This document shows, piece by piece, positions 1 through 11,920 of a stretch of DNA of 64,000 nt (its first letter is position 1; the number at the start of each line of letters is the position of its first letter). The notes beneath the pieces are model-generated. The model did no database searches. It was given only the letters and a program-made list of their open reading frames with translations, and was not told the DNA's origin. This DNA is from Scalesia atractyloides (Eukaryota > Streptophyta > Magnoliopsida > Asterales > Asteraceae). The stretch is taken from assembly GCA_947069175.1 (NCBI GenBank), contig CAMTDV010000030.1, positions 100,774,411 to 100,838,410 of the forward strand, read 5' to 3'. A program made the translations under genes and the position numbers.

Positions 1-977
1 TAAAAATAACGTTTTCAACGTTAGAAAGTAGCCTTAAACTCGCAAATTTATACCCGAAAATCTTATTAAAATAGTTAATAAAATCCACACACTTACTCTA
101 CCTTTCGTTATTTTTTTTGGTTAGTTACCTCTCGTCGATCCATCCCTTAAACTCGTGCGCATTCAGCCATCCTCAAGCAAACGCACCCAACGTGAGTGAA
201 TCTCTACAAATTCCCCGTTTTAATCACATTTTGGGGTGTATCATGTGTCGTACTTATTTATCATAATTAATCATTGTGCATCCATCATGTTTATGATCAA
301 TGTGTATTCAAGGTGAATCAATTGACTGTGTGGTTAAAGTTTAGATTAATGTTGTCATTTCAGTACATGCATTTCATAGGCCGCCGCTCCCCATTACCTA
401 TGAGCGTGAGCTGTTCCCCATTACCTATGAGCGTGAACCAGGCGTTGCCAACATAAGATCGGCTCCGTTTGATTGAGCCTTGATCTCACATACATTAGCA
501 TAGGCCGTCCGTTCCCCATTACCTATGAGCGTGAACGGGACGTTGCCAACACATACATTGTTACTTCTATATCATGTTTAAGCAAGGTGGTTTGTGATTG
601 TTATGTTTACATACATTTGTTCATATATGATTATTGCACAGTTTTTCCTAAATTAAATTACAATAATTAATCAAAAACAAATGTTTTAAACAAGGTTCAC
701 TCGCCAACTTTTGTTGACCCAAAATTTCCCATTTTTACACATGATACAGGTGATCAAGTTGAAGCAAGAAACATTTAGGGCGGCCTAGAAGAATAAACCA
801 GTTTAGATTATGAATTTGTTTAGTTAATCTTTCTTTTCCTTGTATTGTATGAATTTGAACTTTGAAATGTAATTTGGATTTAATAAATGTGAAACATATT
901 AGTAAACATCATGAGCTTTGGTGATAACCCAATTATGCCCCTACTCTTATTTCCGCTGCGGGTCGGGGTGTGTGACA
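1..977 (-). mobile_element. LTR of an LTR retrotransposon, cut by window edge
   Basis: Read on the minus strand it begins TGTCACACACCCCGACC at 977, followed by the CGCAGCGG block. The same start opens the complete 2.25-kb LTR at 11393-13643. The two copies stay alignable through shared landmarks: the 'catgagctttgg' stretch, the 'gtatcatgtgt' stretch and a 'cactcac' block. The other end lies outside the window, so neither a target duplication nor solo versus full-length status can be settled. It abuts coding sequence of an AP180 gene at 978. Confidence 0.75.
381..550. repeat. Short dispersed repeat inside the LTR (3 copies)
   Basis: The motif ccccattacctatgagcgtg occurs three times, starting near 389, 416 and 513; two copies are followed by a ggcgttgccaac-type tail. 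The relative LTR at 11393-13643 has a different tandem duplication in the matching part, so this zone expands and contracts in the family. Confidence 0.7.
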
Positions 978-1462
978 GTGAAAACTTGTTAGATCTCGAA
1001 GATGATATAGTGCCGCTGCCGCCACAGGCGGCTAACAGCAATACGTTGGCAAGTTCTTTGTTTTCGGGACCTAAAACGGTTCAAGCCGACTGGGAGCTAG
1101 CGTTGGTGGAATCGACTAGTAACCAGTCGAAACTGGCGTGTGGTGGTCTTGATTCTGTAATACTAAATGACATTTACGATCAAGGCGCCATGACACAACG
1201 CGTTAGCTATAATGTAAGTGCACCTGCGGTGTTAGCATTGCCTGCACCCAGTGAGAACAAGGTGCAGCCGGTGGTGGACCCACAAGACCCTTTTGCGGCA
1301 TCTCTCATGGTCCCACCACCGCCTTATGTGCAACTTGCTGACATGGAAAAGAGAAACGGGTTCCTTATGCGGGAACCGCAACAATGGCAACCGTATGGAA
1401 GCAATGTGGGCATGATGAATGGTATGGGAAAACAAGCGGGTTATAACTATGCGCGTTATTGA
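978..1462 (+). pseudogene. 3' coding fragment of an ANTH/AP180 clathrin-assembly protein (PICALM type)
   Basis: The open frame encodes about 160 residues of the disordered tail of an ANTH-domain endocytic adaptor. Visible signatures are an acidic LLDLEDD stretch, WELALVES, and DPFAASLMVPPPPYVQLADM, which includes a DPF adaptor-binding motif; the frame ends NYARY before TGA at 1460-1462. This tail resembles Arabidopsis At5g35200-type proteins, which recruit clathrin and AP-2 at membranes. The N-terminal ANTH domain that binds phosphoinositides is absent: an LTR lies directly upstream, ending at 977. Either this is a 5'-truncated fragment or the LTR sits inside the gene and the rest is outside the window. 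An ATG at 911 lies within the LTR and is not a credible native start. No stop or frameshift is seen within the tail. The family is fairly sure; functionality is doubtful. Confidence 0.72.
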
Positions 1463-1918
1463 TCAAGTTTCTTCGTGTTGTTAATGTTTTATCCTACAGA
1501 GAAATTCTATATAAAGATCCTTTCGACTCGTTTTACATGTGAGTTGTGTAAAAAGAATTTTGTTTCATGAAAATAAAACCATTTTGATCGGTTTTTAATA
1601 AAAATAGACCATTAATGTTACAAATTTTCCTATTTTATCAGGCACTTGTAGATGTGTTTTTGGTTTGATACTGGAATACTCGTCCCAGATGTTTCGAGTT
1701 TACCCATTGAGTTCGGGTGTGTTTGCCATCTCTACACCTCATTTTTCACTACCACCAACCAAATGTCACCGCTACGATCGTGGTCATCACTTCCACCATT
1801 GCCACCTCCACACCGTCACCTCAAAAGTTTGTCGCCATAACTGTCAGTCACCTCAATTGTCGTCACCTCCAAAATTCTCCGACACAACCACAACTACCTC
1901 TGCCTTCACCTCTATATG
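1463..1918 (+). other. Downstream flank of the AP180 fragment, no gene seen
   Basis: AT-rich sequence that is probably 3' UTR at first, followed by a CCACC-rich stretch (about 1740-1910). The small open frames here are low-complexity and have no recognisable product. Confidence 0.5.
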
Positions 1919-2076
1919 CAGGGGCGGACGCGGATCCACTCTTTGGCCAAGGTGGACGGCCGTACCCCTTGAAAAAAATTAGTGTATATTTTAGGCAAAA
2001 AACCCGACCGCACCCCTTGAAATATGCTTGAACACCTCATTCGCACCCCAACAAATAATTCCTGGGTCAGCCACTG
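1919..2076. mobile_element. hAT-type MITE with perfect 8-bp TSD
   Basis: The ends are CAGGGGCGGACGCGGAT and the inverted CCTGGGTCAGCCACTG. The 8-bp flank tctatatg is present on both sides (1911-1918 and 2077-2084), which is the duplication size of the hAT superfamily. The element is 158 bp and non-coding. Confidence 0.85.
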
Positions 2077-2134
2077 TCTATATGTCATTGCCATCAAATC
2101 TAATATAGCAACGACCCCATTTTAATATTTTTTC

Positions 2135-2765
2135 AAAAGGAATAATGGATTTTAATAATCCCAACTATTTGTCATCGGCAATGGTCAAACCACAAAATAA
2201 CCACAGATGGTCCCATCTTTTAATCTATTGTTCACCAACGAACATTTTCTAACTGAGGTCTAACCCAGTTAATTTTCTGGTGACGTGGCACAAACCTTTG
2301 TTATTAGATATGCTGGCTGCTTATGTGGCACTCCCATCACCACCCACCTCCACCACCATCACCACCTACCACCATCAGTAGCCACCACCATGGATGATGG
2401 CGGTGGAGGTGGGTGGTTGTGGCTGATGGTGCCGGGTGGTGGTGGGTGGTGATGGCTGGTGGCGGTGTAGGTGGGTGGTGGCGGCAGCTGATGGCGATGG
2501 AGGTGGGTGGTGGCGACTAGTGTTGATGGCCGTGGTGGTGATGGGAGTGCAACATAAGTAGCCACCTCATCAGATAACAAAGGGGTGTGCCACGTCAGCG
2601 TCCACGTCACTAAAAACTAACTGGGTTAGACCTCGGTTAGAAAATGTTCGTTGGTGGACAATAGGTTAAAAGTGGAACCATTAATGATTATTTTGTAGCC
2701 GGGTCCGTTGTCGGTCATGACAAGTAGTTGAGATTATTAAAATTCTTTACTCCTTTTTCAAAACC
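2135..2765. mobile_element. MULE-like foldback element with CCACC-rich core
   Basis: Roughly 200-bp arms are inverted copies: ctaactgaggtctaaccc near 2250 pairs with gggttagacctcggttag near 2624, and the pairing continues outward through the caccaacgaac region. The core (about 2340-2520) is a CCACC/GGTGG-rich low-complexity stretch. Outer limits are approximate because no clean duplication was found. Confidence 0.6.
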
Positions 2766-2953
2766 ATTTGTCGTAACTTAAACGCATTTGACCATTTGAC
2801 ATAACACAATAAACTCGAATCTATTTTGACTTTTCAACTGACCGTTCCAACCTGTTAGTTTTGCCAAGACTTAATTTATAACTTAGAGGAAAAGAGCCTA
2901 TGTATACTTCATTCATTATTTAATGCCATTAGTGTTACAATTACAAACTTGTC

Positions 2954-3200
2954 CAGGGGCGGATATAGCTATGGTTGTAAAAATCCTGACTAAGAGCCGA
3001 TTAATCTTTGATTAGTTGTCGATCAATCAAATTAATCCCGATTAATCTTCATTAATTCCGATTAATCCTCGTACTTTCGATTAATTCCCGGTTAATCTCT
3101 AGTCCCCACCCTGACGCCCGACTAGCGACTACTACAACACTGGATATAGCCTATTAATAGGGGCAGCCCTCGCTACCCCTTGGCGCTTCGGCGGTAGTGT
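2954..3200. mobile_element. hAT-type end (CAGGGGCGGAT) split by another insertion
   Basis: The end CAGGGGCGGATATAGC starts at 2954. The element continues after the nested insertion as ctattaataggggcagccc. Its far end is not identified. Confidence 0.45.
2970..3141. mobile_element. 172-bp MULE-type MITE with 9-bp TSD
   Basis: The 9-bp flank ggatatagc is repeated at 2961-2969 and 3142-3150. The ends ATGGTTGTAAAAATC and (inverted) AGTGTTGTAGTAGTC are similar terminal repeats. The interior is many copies of a gattaatc-type motif. Confidence 0.75.
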
Positions 3201-3589
3201 AAATTTTGAAAAAAAAATGATGTTTTTTCGATTTCTCTACCCTTTTTTTAAAACGTTGCTTCTACAAGGATTTTCTAGATCTCAACACTATGTCAACACA
3301 ACACGGCTCATCTTGAACATACACAATTCAACCCACCCTAAAACCCATACCTAAACCAAAGAAATCCTTAAATGCGTATCAAGCTACACATTAGTATGGT
3401 TTTTTAGGTTTGCTTATGTAAAGGTAGGAGTCTTGTGGTTACATGTTTGACATTTGGCCCTATTTTATATAACATTAATTTTTTTTTTCAATTTCCCTCT
3501 TTGAAAAAGTCTTGAGAATCTAACAAATAGTGTTTAAATGTGAAAACTTGATTTAAACTGACATATATAAGAATATTTATAAATAGATT

Positions 3590-3784
3590 AGTTTATTATA
3601 AATAGATTAGGTGTTTAAGGGGATGCGGTGGCAGAGGTGTTAAGGGGAGGCGGGGGCAGAGGTGTTATAGATATGAGGTTGGAGAAGATGAGTGGCGGCA
3701 ACCGACTAGTGGTGGTGGTTGTGGAGAAAAAGGGAGGGTTGTTTATGGTGGTGGTGCTAGAGTGGTAGCAGGAACAAGAGGTTA

Positions 3785-3815
<31 letters not shown>

Positions 3816-4388
3816 TTAAGAGCATTCATATTCCTTACATCAAAATCTGTGAGAATGGTCTTTATATCATAAAAAGTGGTTGTAACTGATCGAGAGCTAA
3901 AATGTTACAGTTTATCTGTATATTTGAGAGTACATTGTTCACCCTCTACAATTTGTAATATATTTTGAAAGTGATTGTGAGTGGGGGAGAAAGAAAAGCT
4001 AATAATAAAAATATATAAAAAAATATTATTTGATTAAAAAAAGAGTGAAAGGTAGTTTTTTTAGTGTAATTATATGGTAAAATTTGATGGAAGGGATGTG
4101 AATGCTCTATGAGAGAGAAAGTGAATAAGAGTTATGAGAGAGATCATCTAATTTATTTATTTTTATTTTTTAAATTCTCTTTTTGTTTTATTTATCGTAG
4201 ATATTTTAAATAAATTAGTAAAATTATCAGTATACCCTGATTTAATATTAAAATTTAACTGAGTTAGGGCTAAAAGACATAACGTGTTAGGGTTTGCATA
4301 CATAAAACATGAATCTCATCAACTTTAAGACAAATGACAGACTTTACAATTTGATACAAACATAAATGACGATTTTTATAATTTACTC
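3590..4388. mobile_element. Probable truncated MULE, with a smaller TIR element inside
   Basis: The right end (about 4240-4388, with gatacaaacataaatgacga) resembles the right terminal repeat of the MULE at 22857-26060. No matching left end is seen. Inside, gagcattcatattcc (from 3830) and its inverted counterpart near 4090-4107 suggest a separate MITE. A GA microsatellite lies at 3785-3815. Boundaries are uncertain. Confidence 0.4.
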
Positions 4389-5629
4389 AAAAATTAATGA
4401 ACACAAGTTATTTAAAAAATATCAAAGTAAGTCTTAGATTTGAATACAGTAATAAGAAAAAACCCGCTTAGGTGGCATGAGCAAGGGCAGACCCCGTGGT
4501 TTTATGAGGGTCATCCGCCCCTCTTGAAATTTTATTTATAGTAGTGTATATATGCTAAACTCATGATCAATTCCCATAAAAATTTTAACACCGATCTCAT
4601 GAAATTTATTAGAGAAAGAAAAAAGAAAGAAATGTAAAAAATGTAACAATTATTTTTTTCTCCAACGACATCTTTGATCAAGTAAAGGTGAAAAAGAAAA
4701 AAGAGATGAAGAAAAGAGTTGTTTAAAAGTTAGACACCACCTCAACTATTTATTTTTCAATTTTCAATTAGATGTGACGACTGATGGAGTAAGGCTGATA
4801 AGCAGAAAACTTTGAAATGACAACACGTGAAATGACTATTTATTTAACATATACTCATTTTCTTCTATTGTTTAATTTCATTTAATATGAAGTTAGGAGG
4901 CAAAACATGGACGCTATGCACGGGGACATTAAATTTTGTAAGACTTGTTTTTGACGATTTGTATATTAGTATTAACCACATGAAAAAAATACTGAGTTTG
5001 CAACTAAGCATGAGGTGATTGGTCATGTAGAAAATGGTTTTGAACGAGATCATCTTTGATATCCTCCCCATAGTTCCCGAGTTCTCATGATACTACACCA
5101 TCTCCAGAATGGTGTTGATTTGGTACAATTGTGCCCGATTGCCACATAATCAAAATTTTCAGTAGTGTGTGTGAGAGAGGTTAGGGGTGCAAGGAGATGA
5201 GGTGGCATTGTGGGAGAGCGGGGATCACCATGCCACCGTTTTTTGAAGCTGATATGCGTTGACTATTCACCCCCCCCCCTCTATCTCTCTCTCTCTGTAT
5301 GTGTGGAGGTGAATGTTGGAGGAGGTGATGCTAAAGTGGTAGCGAGTGATCAGTATAATACATGGCTCAAAAGCAGCTTAACATCTAGTTCGTATAACTA
5401 TTAGAGTCCGTTTTTTACTGCCAGTTTCCAGTCTAAACTTCAAACCAAACCATTCCATCATCCATTTGAAGTCAATCAACCGATATCTTTTGAAAAACCA
5501 ACCGCAAAACCAAACCCATAGATAGTTTGAACGCCTTCATGGTTTAAACGAAAACATAACACACTATTACAACTAATTATCACCTCTAAAAACCCAAAAT
5601 CATTACACCATAATTGCATTACCTTTCAC
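4389..5629. other. Intergenic, no gene recognised
   Basis: AT-rich DNA with a short C-run and TC microsatellite near 5270-5297. The small frames here have no recognisable domain. Confidence 0.5.
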
Positions 5630-6099
5630 TTGTTACATCACAAATACAATTCAAGACACATCCCTTTCCAATACAAAAAAATATCAATAAAACAAAATCA
5701 TCAAAATAGATTCCATCTTCCATTACCATCTATAAAAATTGACAATCATATAAAAAGCTTTGATCTTGCCCTCCCTATGCCTGACCAATCACCATATTTA
5801 ACCACTTCATCAGATATTATTGAATCTTGGCTGCTTCTCCCCCTGTAACCCCCACCATGTTCCTTCTTCAATGCTGGCCCCCCCCCTCTCTACATGTTTC
5901 TGAGGGTGGGTTTTCATCACGTGTCCCCTTTCTTCTAGTTTCAATTATTCACCACACACTCTATTTTTCAAAAGGGGAAGCATCTTTCACTCTCTCCCCC
6001 CACTACAATCGTCTTTAGGGTTTCAGACAGTAATTGATGACTGATTTTATATAAATTTGGTCAATTTGTGTGATACCCACTTCCATTTTTAATACCCAT

Positions 6100-6465
6100 G
6101 TTGAGATTTTGTTGATCTTTATTCATAAAGTTTCAAAATTTCCCAGTTTTTTTTTGTCTTTTTTTGTTGAACCCATTTGAAATTTCAGTATCCATTTAGA
6201 GATTTTGTTAATCTTTCTTGTTAAAGCTTCAATTTGAGTGACACCCACATGAAATTTCAATACCTATGTAGAGATTTTGTTAATCTTTACTCATAAAGTT
6301 TCAATCTTTCTCAGTTTTTTTGTCCATTTTGTTGTACCCACATGAATTTTTCATACCCATGTAGAGATTTTGTTAATCTTTCGGCTTAAAGTTTCAATTT
6401 CAATACCCATTTATAGATTTTGTTAATCTTTACTCATAAAGTTTCAATCTTTCCCAGTTTTTTTC
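6100..6465 (+). repeat. Five imperfect repeats just upstream of the KIX start codon
   Basis: The core gattttgttaatcttt, usually followed by a cataaagtttcaatctttcc-like tail, recurs starting near 6104, 6199, 6272, 6364 and 6415. The block ends about 17 bp before the ATG at 6482, so it probably falls in the 5' UTR or core promoter. Confidence 0.75.
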
Positions 6466-6481
6466 GTCTTTTTTGTTGAAG

Positions 6482-8394
6482 ATGCGAAGGCCTGGACCGA
6501 GACCGTTTGAATGTGTGAGAAGATCTTGGCATAGTGATAGACACCAGCCCCCACTTAGAGGGTCCATTATTCAGCAGATTTTTAGGTGAATTTTGTTTAA
6601 TTTAATGTTGGAAAGATGAAAAGTTTTAATTTTATTTGTGTTTTTTGGATTTTGAATAATGCACACCATGTGTTTGTTAATTGGTCAGACTTGTACATGA
6701 GAACCATAGTACTGGTACTAAGAAGAACAGAGAATGGCAGGAGAAGCTGGCTGTTGTTGTGTTGAAATCTGAGGAGATCTTGTACTCTAAAGCGAATTCT
6801 GAGGTACCCGTTTTTTACTTTTTGTACGAATTTTGTTTAAGGAATGTAATTTAATCATCGGTGATAGGAGTTATTGGACGTAAGATAAAGGTTAAGAATC
6901 TTTAGAGGTCGTATAGATTTGCATTTGCCTTTTACTTTTTGTACGAATTATGTTTAAGGAATGTAATTCAATCGTCGGTAATAGGAGTTTCTTGGAGACG
7001 TTGGGTAAAGGTTAAGAATTTTTAGGGTGCGTATAGATTGCCTTTTACTTTCTTTTTTTTTCGAATTTTGTTTAAGAAATGTAATTTAATCGTCGGTGAT
7101 AGGAGTTTCTTGGATACGTGGGATAAAGGTTAGGGATTTTTAGGGGGCTTATAGATTTGCCTTAACTTTGTGTTGGCGTCTTTGCTCGTCCTACCCGTTT
7201 TTTTGCCTTTTCTTCCGGGTGTCGGTGTTGTTGGTAGTTTCTCTTTAGGCGTTCGTGATCGTTTTTCTATCCTCTTTTCTTTTTCTTCTACCAACTATTA
7301 TTATTATCTCTAGTTTTGTTTTTTTATTATACTTATATATGCTTTATGTTAGTTTTATTTTTCATGCTATAAAAAAAGGTTTTTTGATATGCGGTCTCAT
7401 TGGGACCCACCTCTCTATCTCCTTGGATAAAGGTAAAGATTGCTCTCATCGCACCCTCCCCAGACCCTACGCTATGAGGGGCATCTTACTGGATGCGTTT
7501 GTTTCTTAATTCAATCGTCTTAATCAAGTTTTTATTTTCTCTTTAATAATTAGGCCGAGTATAAAGATCCGGAAACGCTGTGGGATCGTTTGAACGATGC
7601 TATTGACACCATAATAAGGAAAGATGAGATCACAGAAACCGGTGAATTCTTGCACCCTTGTGTTGAAGGTACACCCTTTTTTCACATTCTCGAAACTACA
7701 AACCAAATTTTTTTCCATAATCTTGAAACTTGTATTGTTATGGTGTTCAGCTGCCCTTAATCTGGGCTGTATCCCTGTAAAATCATCAAGAAGCCAAAGA
7801 AACGCCAAAACCATGAGCTACCTAAGCCCAAGAAAACAAGATTCTGGTCCAAACGCGCAAAACGTACCAAACGTTCGAAGACCAAATGGTGTGAGTCAAA
7901 CACATACATTTTCGGAAACTAATAACGATGCAAGACCGGTTTACAATGTTGCAGGCTCCTCCTTTTATCCTCAAAATGTTCCTAGACAAATGATATCATT
8001 TGAGAATAGATCATCATCGGTTTATCCATTATACCATGGTTTCCATTTTCAACCGCAAATGGGATTCGATAATGCTCACCTAAAACCGAACAACATAATT
8101 CTTGGAACCCCGGTTTTTCAAGCAGCCCATGAGTCTTTACTGTCTGCTTCTCAAACGGGCTGCCAAGAAAGACCGTTGTTTGATAAAGATGGCAATGATT
8201 CAAAGAAAGAGTCTAGACCCGAATTGGTGGAATGTGATTTGTCTCTAAGGTTGGGTCTTGTTTCAAGTAATGGAAAAGGGTTGACTTTGGGGGATGATGT
8301 TGACTCGGGTCCAAGAAGCAAGGAGTTTTCGTTCTTTCCTTTGAACTCAGAGGTTGAAGAAGGTGGGAGTTTGATGACGGATGTTAGGAAATGA
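6482..8394 (+). CDS. KIX8/KIX9-like transcriptional adaptor with EAR motif (4 exons)
   Basis: Exons inferred from GT-AG borders and frame are 6482-6585, 6689-6803, 7554-7668 and 7751-8394, joining to 325 codons plus stop. The N-terminus starts MRRPGPRPFECVRRSWHSD and contains EWQEKLAVVVLKSEEI and LYSKANSE; together with AALNLGC (exon 4 start) this is the plant KIX domain, about residues 1-115. Near the C-terminus DLSLRLGL (residues 274-281; DNA from 8236) is an LxLxL EAR motif. In Arabidopsis, KIX8 and KIX9 bridge PEAPOD proteins to TOPLESS co-repressors and restrict leaf cell proliferation; the same role in the nucleus is inferred here. The chosen ATG matches the family N-terminus. No frameshift or stop is seen. 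Exon 4 is open also into intron 3, which creates a misleading longer single-exon frame. Confidence 0.88.
6813..7161 (+). repeat. Three-copy ~117-bp tandem repeat in KIX intron 2
   Basis: Each unit runs from ttttactttttgtacgaat through gaatgtaat, a cggtgataggagtt block and aaaggtta to tatagattg(c). The units are about 80-90% alike by eye. They lie wholly inside the 750-bp second intron of the KIX gene. Confidence 0.8.
7396..7509 (+). mobile_element. SINE 3' end (Au-like) in KIX intron 2
   Basis: The stretch with ggtaaagattg, caccctccccagaccc, then ggggcatcttactgg and a T/G-rich tail resembles the 3' end of plant tRNA-derived Au-type SINEs. Its 5' promoter boxes are not clear, so it may be partial. 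Confidence 0.5.
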
Positions 8395-9274
8395 AAAACA
8401 GTAGGGGAATCGCAGAGTTTTTTGCATTTTGAGCGGGATTTTGACCGGATTAATGATCGAATGAAAAGACAAGGTCTGTAGATATGGAGTTTCTTAGGCA
8501 ATTCTTTGAAATGAAATGAGAAAGATGACTTGATTATGCATTTTTATGAATATTTTCATAAATTTGCACTTTTTAAAGCAAATCCCAACTGATTTTCTTG
8601 ATTTTATTAGTTGATGCATAAGCAATGGTCAGAGTAAAATTGGTTTATGGTCAAACAAGATTTCATTATCTGGGGCGTTTGGTTCGCATAACGTTTTGAA
8701 TAAATTTTAATCTGATAAAAGAATTGAAATTTGAAAGAACTTAAATGAATTATAGTGAAAAAATGTATGATGTTTTTATTGGTAAATCTATAAAAGGGAC
8801 GAGAATGTAAAACGTTTAAATTACAAAATGACCCTTAATTAACCCCCACCCCTTCTCCCTACTCACAACCCTAGATCGAGTTTGAAGCACCCGTCTAGTC
8901 GTTCGATCTACTTAACCAGTCGGTTGTTGTTCGACTTCCATGGCGATTGGATTCGAACTTTAATTTGGGCCACCATGTGGCCTTTAAGTGATTCTTTTGT
9001 TTTGTGATTGTGTGAGTTTGGAAGCCTTTTGTTTACATGGTACTAATATGGGTGTGATATTGTATTTTGTATATTATCTTTGTTATAGGCATTTCCAGTT
9101 TGTAATGCTTATTTATGATAGAATTATAGACTTGAATTTATGGGTCTTCTACTTTGAGTCTTTGACAAGTAAGAGATGCTTTCTTGAAGTGAAGAAATAC
9201 CTTCACTTATCAATTTAACATGTTTTTGAACGGAACTAATTCTAGTTGTAAGAGTTTCGTTTTTTTATTATCAA
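8395..9274. other. Downstream of the KIX gene, no gene seen
   Basis: 3' flank. At 8674 ggggcgtttggttcgc resembles a common DNA-transposon end, but no partner end was found. No coding potential is recognised. Confidence 0.45.
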
Positions 9275-9320
9275 ACTAGTTTACAGTCCCGTGTATTACA
9301 CGATTTAAATAATAATAACT
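9275..9320 (-). mobile_element. Helitron-like 3' terminus (minus strand)
   Basis: On the minus strand cgtgtaatacacggg (a small hairpin) precedes ACTAG followed by T, matching the 3' ends of the Helitrons ending at 11320 and 14361. The matching 5' TC end is not resolved. Confidence 0.5.
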
Positions 9321-9572
9321 ATTTGTTTGCACAGTAAATAGGACAAGTAGATGTACATGATAATCACCTTACAAACTTGCAATATTTTGCTCATAGTAAT
9401 CAATACTCAATCTGCTTCTAAGGTGCTTAAAATATATAAATATATAACCCTTGTCAATATGAGAAAAGAAAGTTAAAATATATAAACATATAAAAATTGT
9501 ATTCAACTATATTTCAATCCTTAGTTTTATTAGAAATTAAACCTTTAATTTTATACTCAATATTAGACTTCC

Positions 9573-10232
9573 ACTTCTAGATTGTTTACAAAACTGAGCT
9601 TGCCCCAAGAACGGGCCCAATTTGAGAAGTTGAAATTTTGGATATAGCCCATTGGGCTGCTTGTAGCTTAATTGCGTCATCCGATTCGTATACGGTTCAA
9701 GTTTTTGGGCCGGTTATTAATACCAATCGTTGACCCAAAGACAAATTTCCTTTCAAGGGTTAGTCTACCGGGCAGTCAATGATATTTTGATCATATTGGC
9801 CCTTTGAATGCTAGTAAATTTCATCACTCATACGCCGGTAATAAATATTATTAGTCGGAAATCTTTCGGTAAAATCTGTCGATGACCCATGTTTTCTGAC
9901 GGAGTATCATCGACCGTTTGAGTCGTGAGACCTCCGACAGATCATTCCGTTGCTAAAAGGTCCACGTTTTGTAGTTAAACAGACAACCATGATGGGTTTT
10001 TTTTTTTTTTAGTATTCCGTAGTTATATTTATGGGAAATCTACATGAAAATAACAAAGATAAACATGTCTATCTTTGTAAAAGTCAAGCATTGTCTAAAA
10101 ATAGCACACACGATACAAAGTTGAACCGTACATCTATTGTGCTAGGTTTGCCTATTCTTTTCAAAGTTAAATTTTCTTTCTATTTAATGAACAAACTTCT
10201 CTCACTTTAACTAACGCCTTTTTCAAAGTAAA
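9573..10232. other. Intergenic, no gene recognised
   Basis: Mixed AT-rich sequence without recognisable coding or clear element ends. Confidence 0.4.
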
Positions 10233-10342
10233 TCTGTAAATATAATAAAGTAAAGTAATGGGAGACACATGTCATTGATTGAAGCTATCTTTTTTTTTGT
10301 TTTCCCGTCTCTTTCTCCTACTTAATTATAAATACATCTATA

Positions 10343-11320
10343 TCTATATTTATACTATATAATAAAATAAACCTATGGTGGACACGTGTCATTCATTGGA
10401 GCTATCAATTTTCATGTTTTCCCGTCTCTTACTCCTACTTAATTATCTACTACTTAATTATAAATATCTATTTATTTATTTATAATTAAAGATATTTATT
10501 TTTTTTAAACTTATTATCTTCATACCTTTCTTTTATATGATACGTTTACTTAATCGTTTTATTTATAATTAAAGATAAAGCTTATCTTCCTATCTTTCTT
10601 TTATATGAATGCATTTCCTTAATGTTTGTTTTATACGAATAAATCTACTTGAAGCACATTCGAATATTTTACGTAATGTTAAATAAAATATTATTTATAT
10701 GAAATATATATTCCTACAACATACGTTTTGTGTATTATTTTAGCTAAGAAACAAATAAATAATCATGCTTCTTTTCATTTATGCGAATTAAATTCGATTA
10801 GATGTTAGTTGGTATATAACAGTTCTTCCTATAATAAATAAAAATGGATCGTTTTGTCATATAGTAGAATCAATATATATTGTTTAGTATAACGGGTTAT
10901 TTATTGCTATTAGTTTCAATGATTATTGCTATATATTATTTTATTTTTAGTTTATCTCTTATTTATTGATTCAATCACGTGTAACATATAAATTTCTAAT
11001 ATATTAATAAATAAAAAACAAAATAAAATGCTATAACTTATGTAATGCACAAGTTTCCAGCTTAATAATAATTTAAAAAAAAAGACAAAGTAAAATGTTA
11101 TAAAAAGTATATATTACATCAAAGTTCATTTAAAAAAAAACATATATTAGCGATTGTGTATGTTAACAATTACATTATATGTATTCAAACCATGTAATAC
11201 ACGAATATTTTCAATCCGTGTAATAAACGGGTTTTTAAAAATATAACTTTTGTCTGCAATCGTCTCTATTTTATTGAAATATATAAAATTACATTATTCA
11301 TCCCGTGTAATACAACCTAG
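10343..11320 (+). mobile_element. Non-autonomous Helitron (inner, same family)
   Basis: Starts TCTATATTTATACTATATAA after A and ends cccgtgtaatacaacCTAG before T. The interior shares long stretches with the outer copy, such as tagctaagaaac and atggatcgttttgtca, so one family member has jumped into another. The exact 5' base is ambiguous by 6 bp because TC recurs. Confidence 0.75.
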
Positions 11321-11800
11321 TATTTTTATATAATCAAAGATATTCATTATCCCCTCCTTAGTTATCTCCTACATAATTATAAATACTTATTTTGTCACAC
11401 CCCGACCCGCAGCGGAAAAGGTGATCGGGGCATGATTGGGTTTTCATCAAAGCTCATGACATTTACTATAAAGTTTCATATTTATTATTTCTTTTTAAAG
11501 AACATTACAATAAGAATACAAATACAACATGTTCAAATACATTTTTCATAACTTCATTATTTTTCTTCTAAGGCAATTTCCTACGTGTTCCTTGCTTCAA
11601 CCTGTCCACCTGTATCATGTGTAAAAAATAGGGTTTTGGGTCAACAAAAAGTTGGCGAGTGAATCTTATTTAAACATTTGAAAGGATTAGTTATGTTGGT
11701 TATTTGAATAAAATTGTGCATAACCAAATATGAGTAAACGTAAATGTAAATTAAATCACAAAAACACGTAATATCAAATAATACACACGCACACAACAAA

Positions 11801-11920
11801 TGAATGATTTTGAGGCACGCGATGTTCAACTCGTCTCTCACGAGGAACTGATGGGCCTAATGAATGATTTTGAGGCACGCGATGTTCAACCCGTCTCCAA
11901 CGGGGAACTGATGGGCCTAA
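11801..11920 (+). repeat. 60-bp tandem duplication in the solo LTR
   Basis: Two head-to-tail copies of exactly 60 bp, each starting tgaatgattttgaggcacgc, with a few differences. Confidence 0.9.

Noticed and set aside
7624..8394. Single 256-residue open frame as the gene start
   Set aside because: Its first ~40 residues come from intron 3 and part of exon 3 in the wrong frame; the spliced model from 6482 matches the KIX family.
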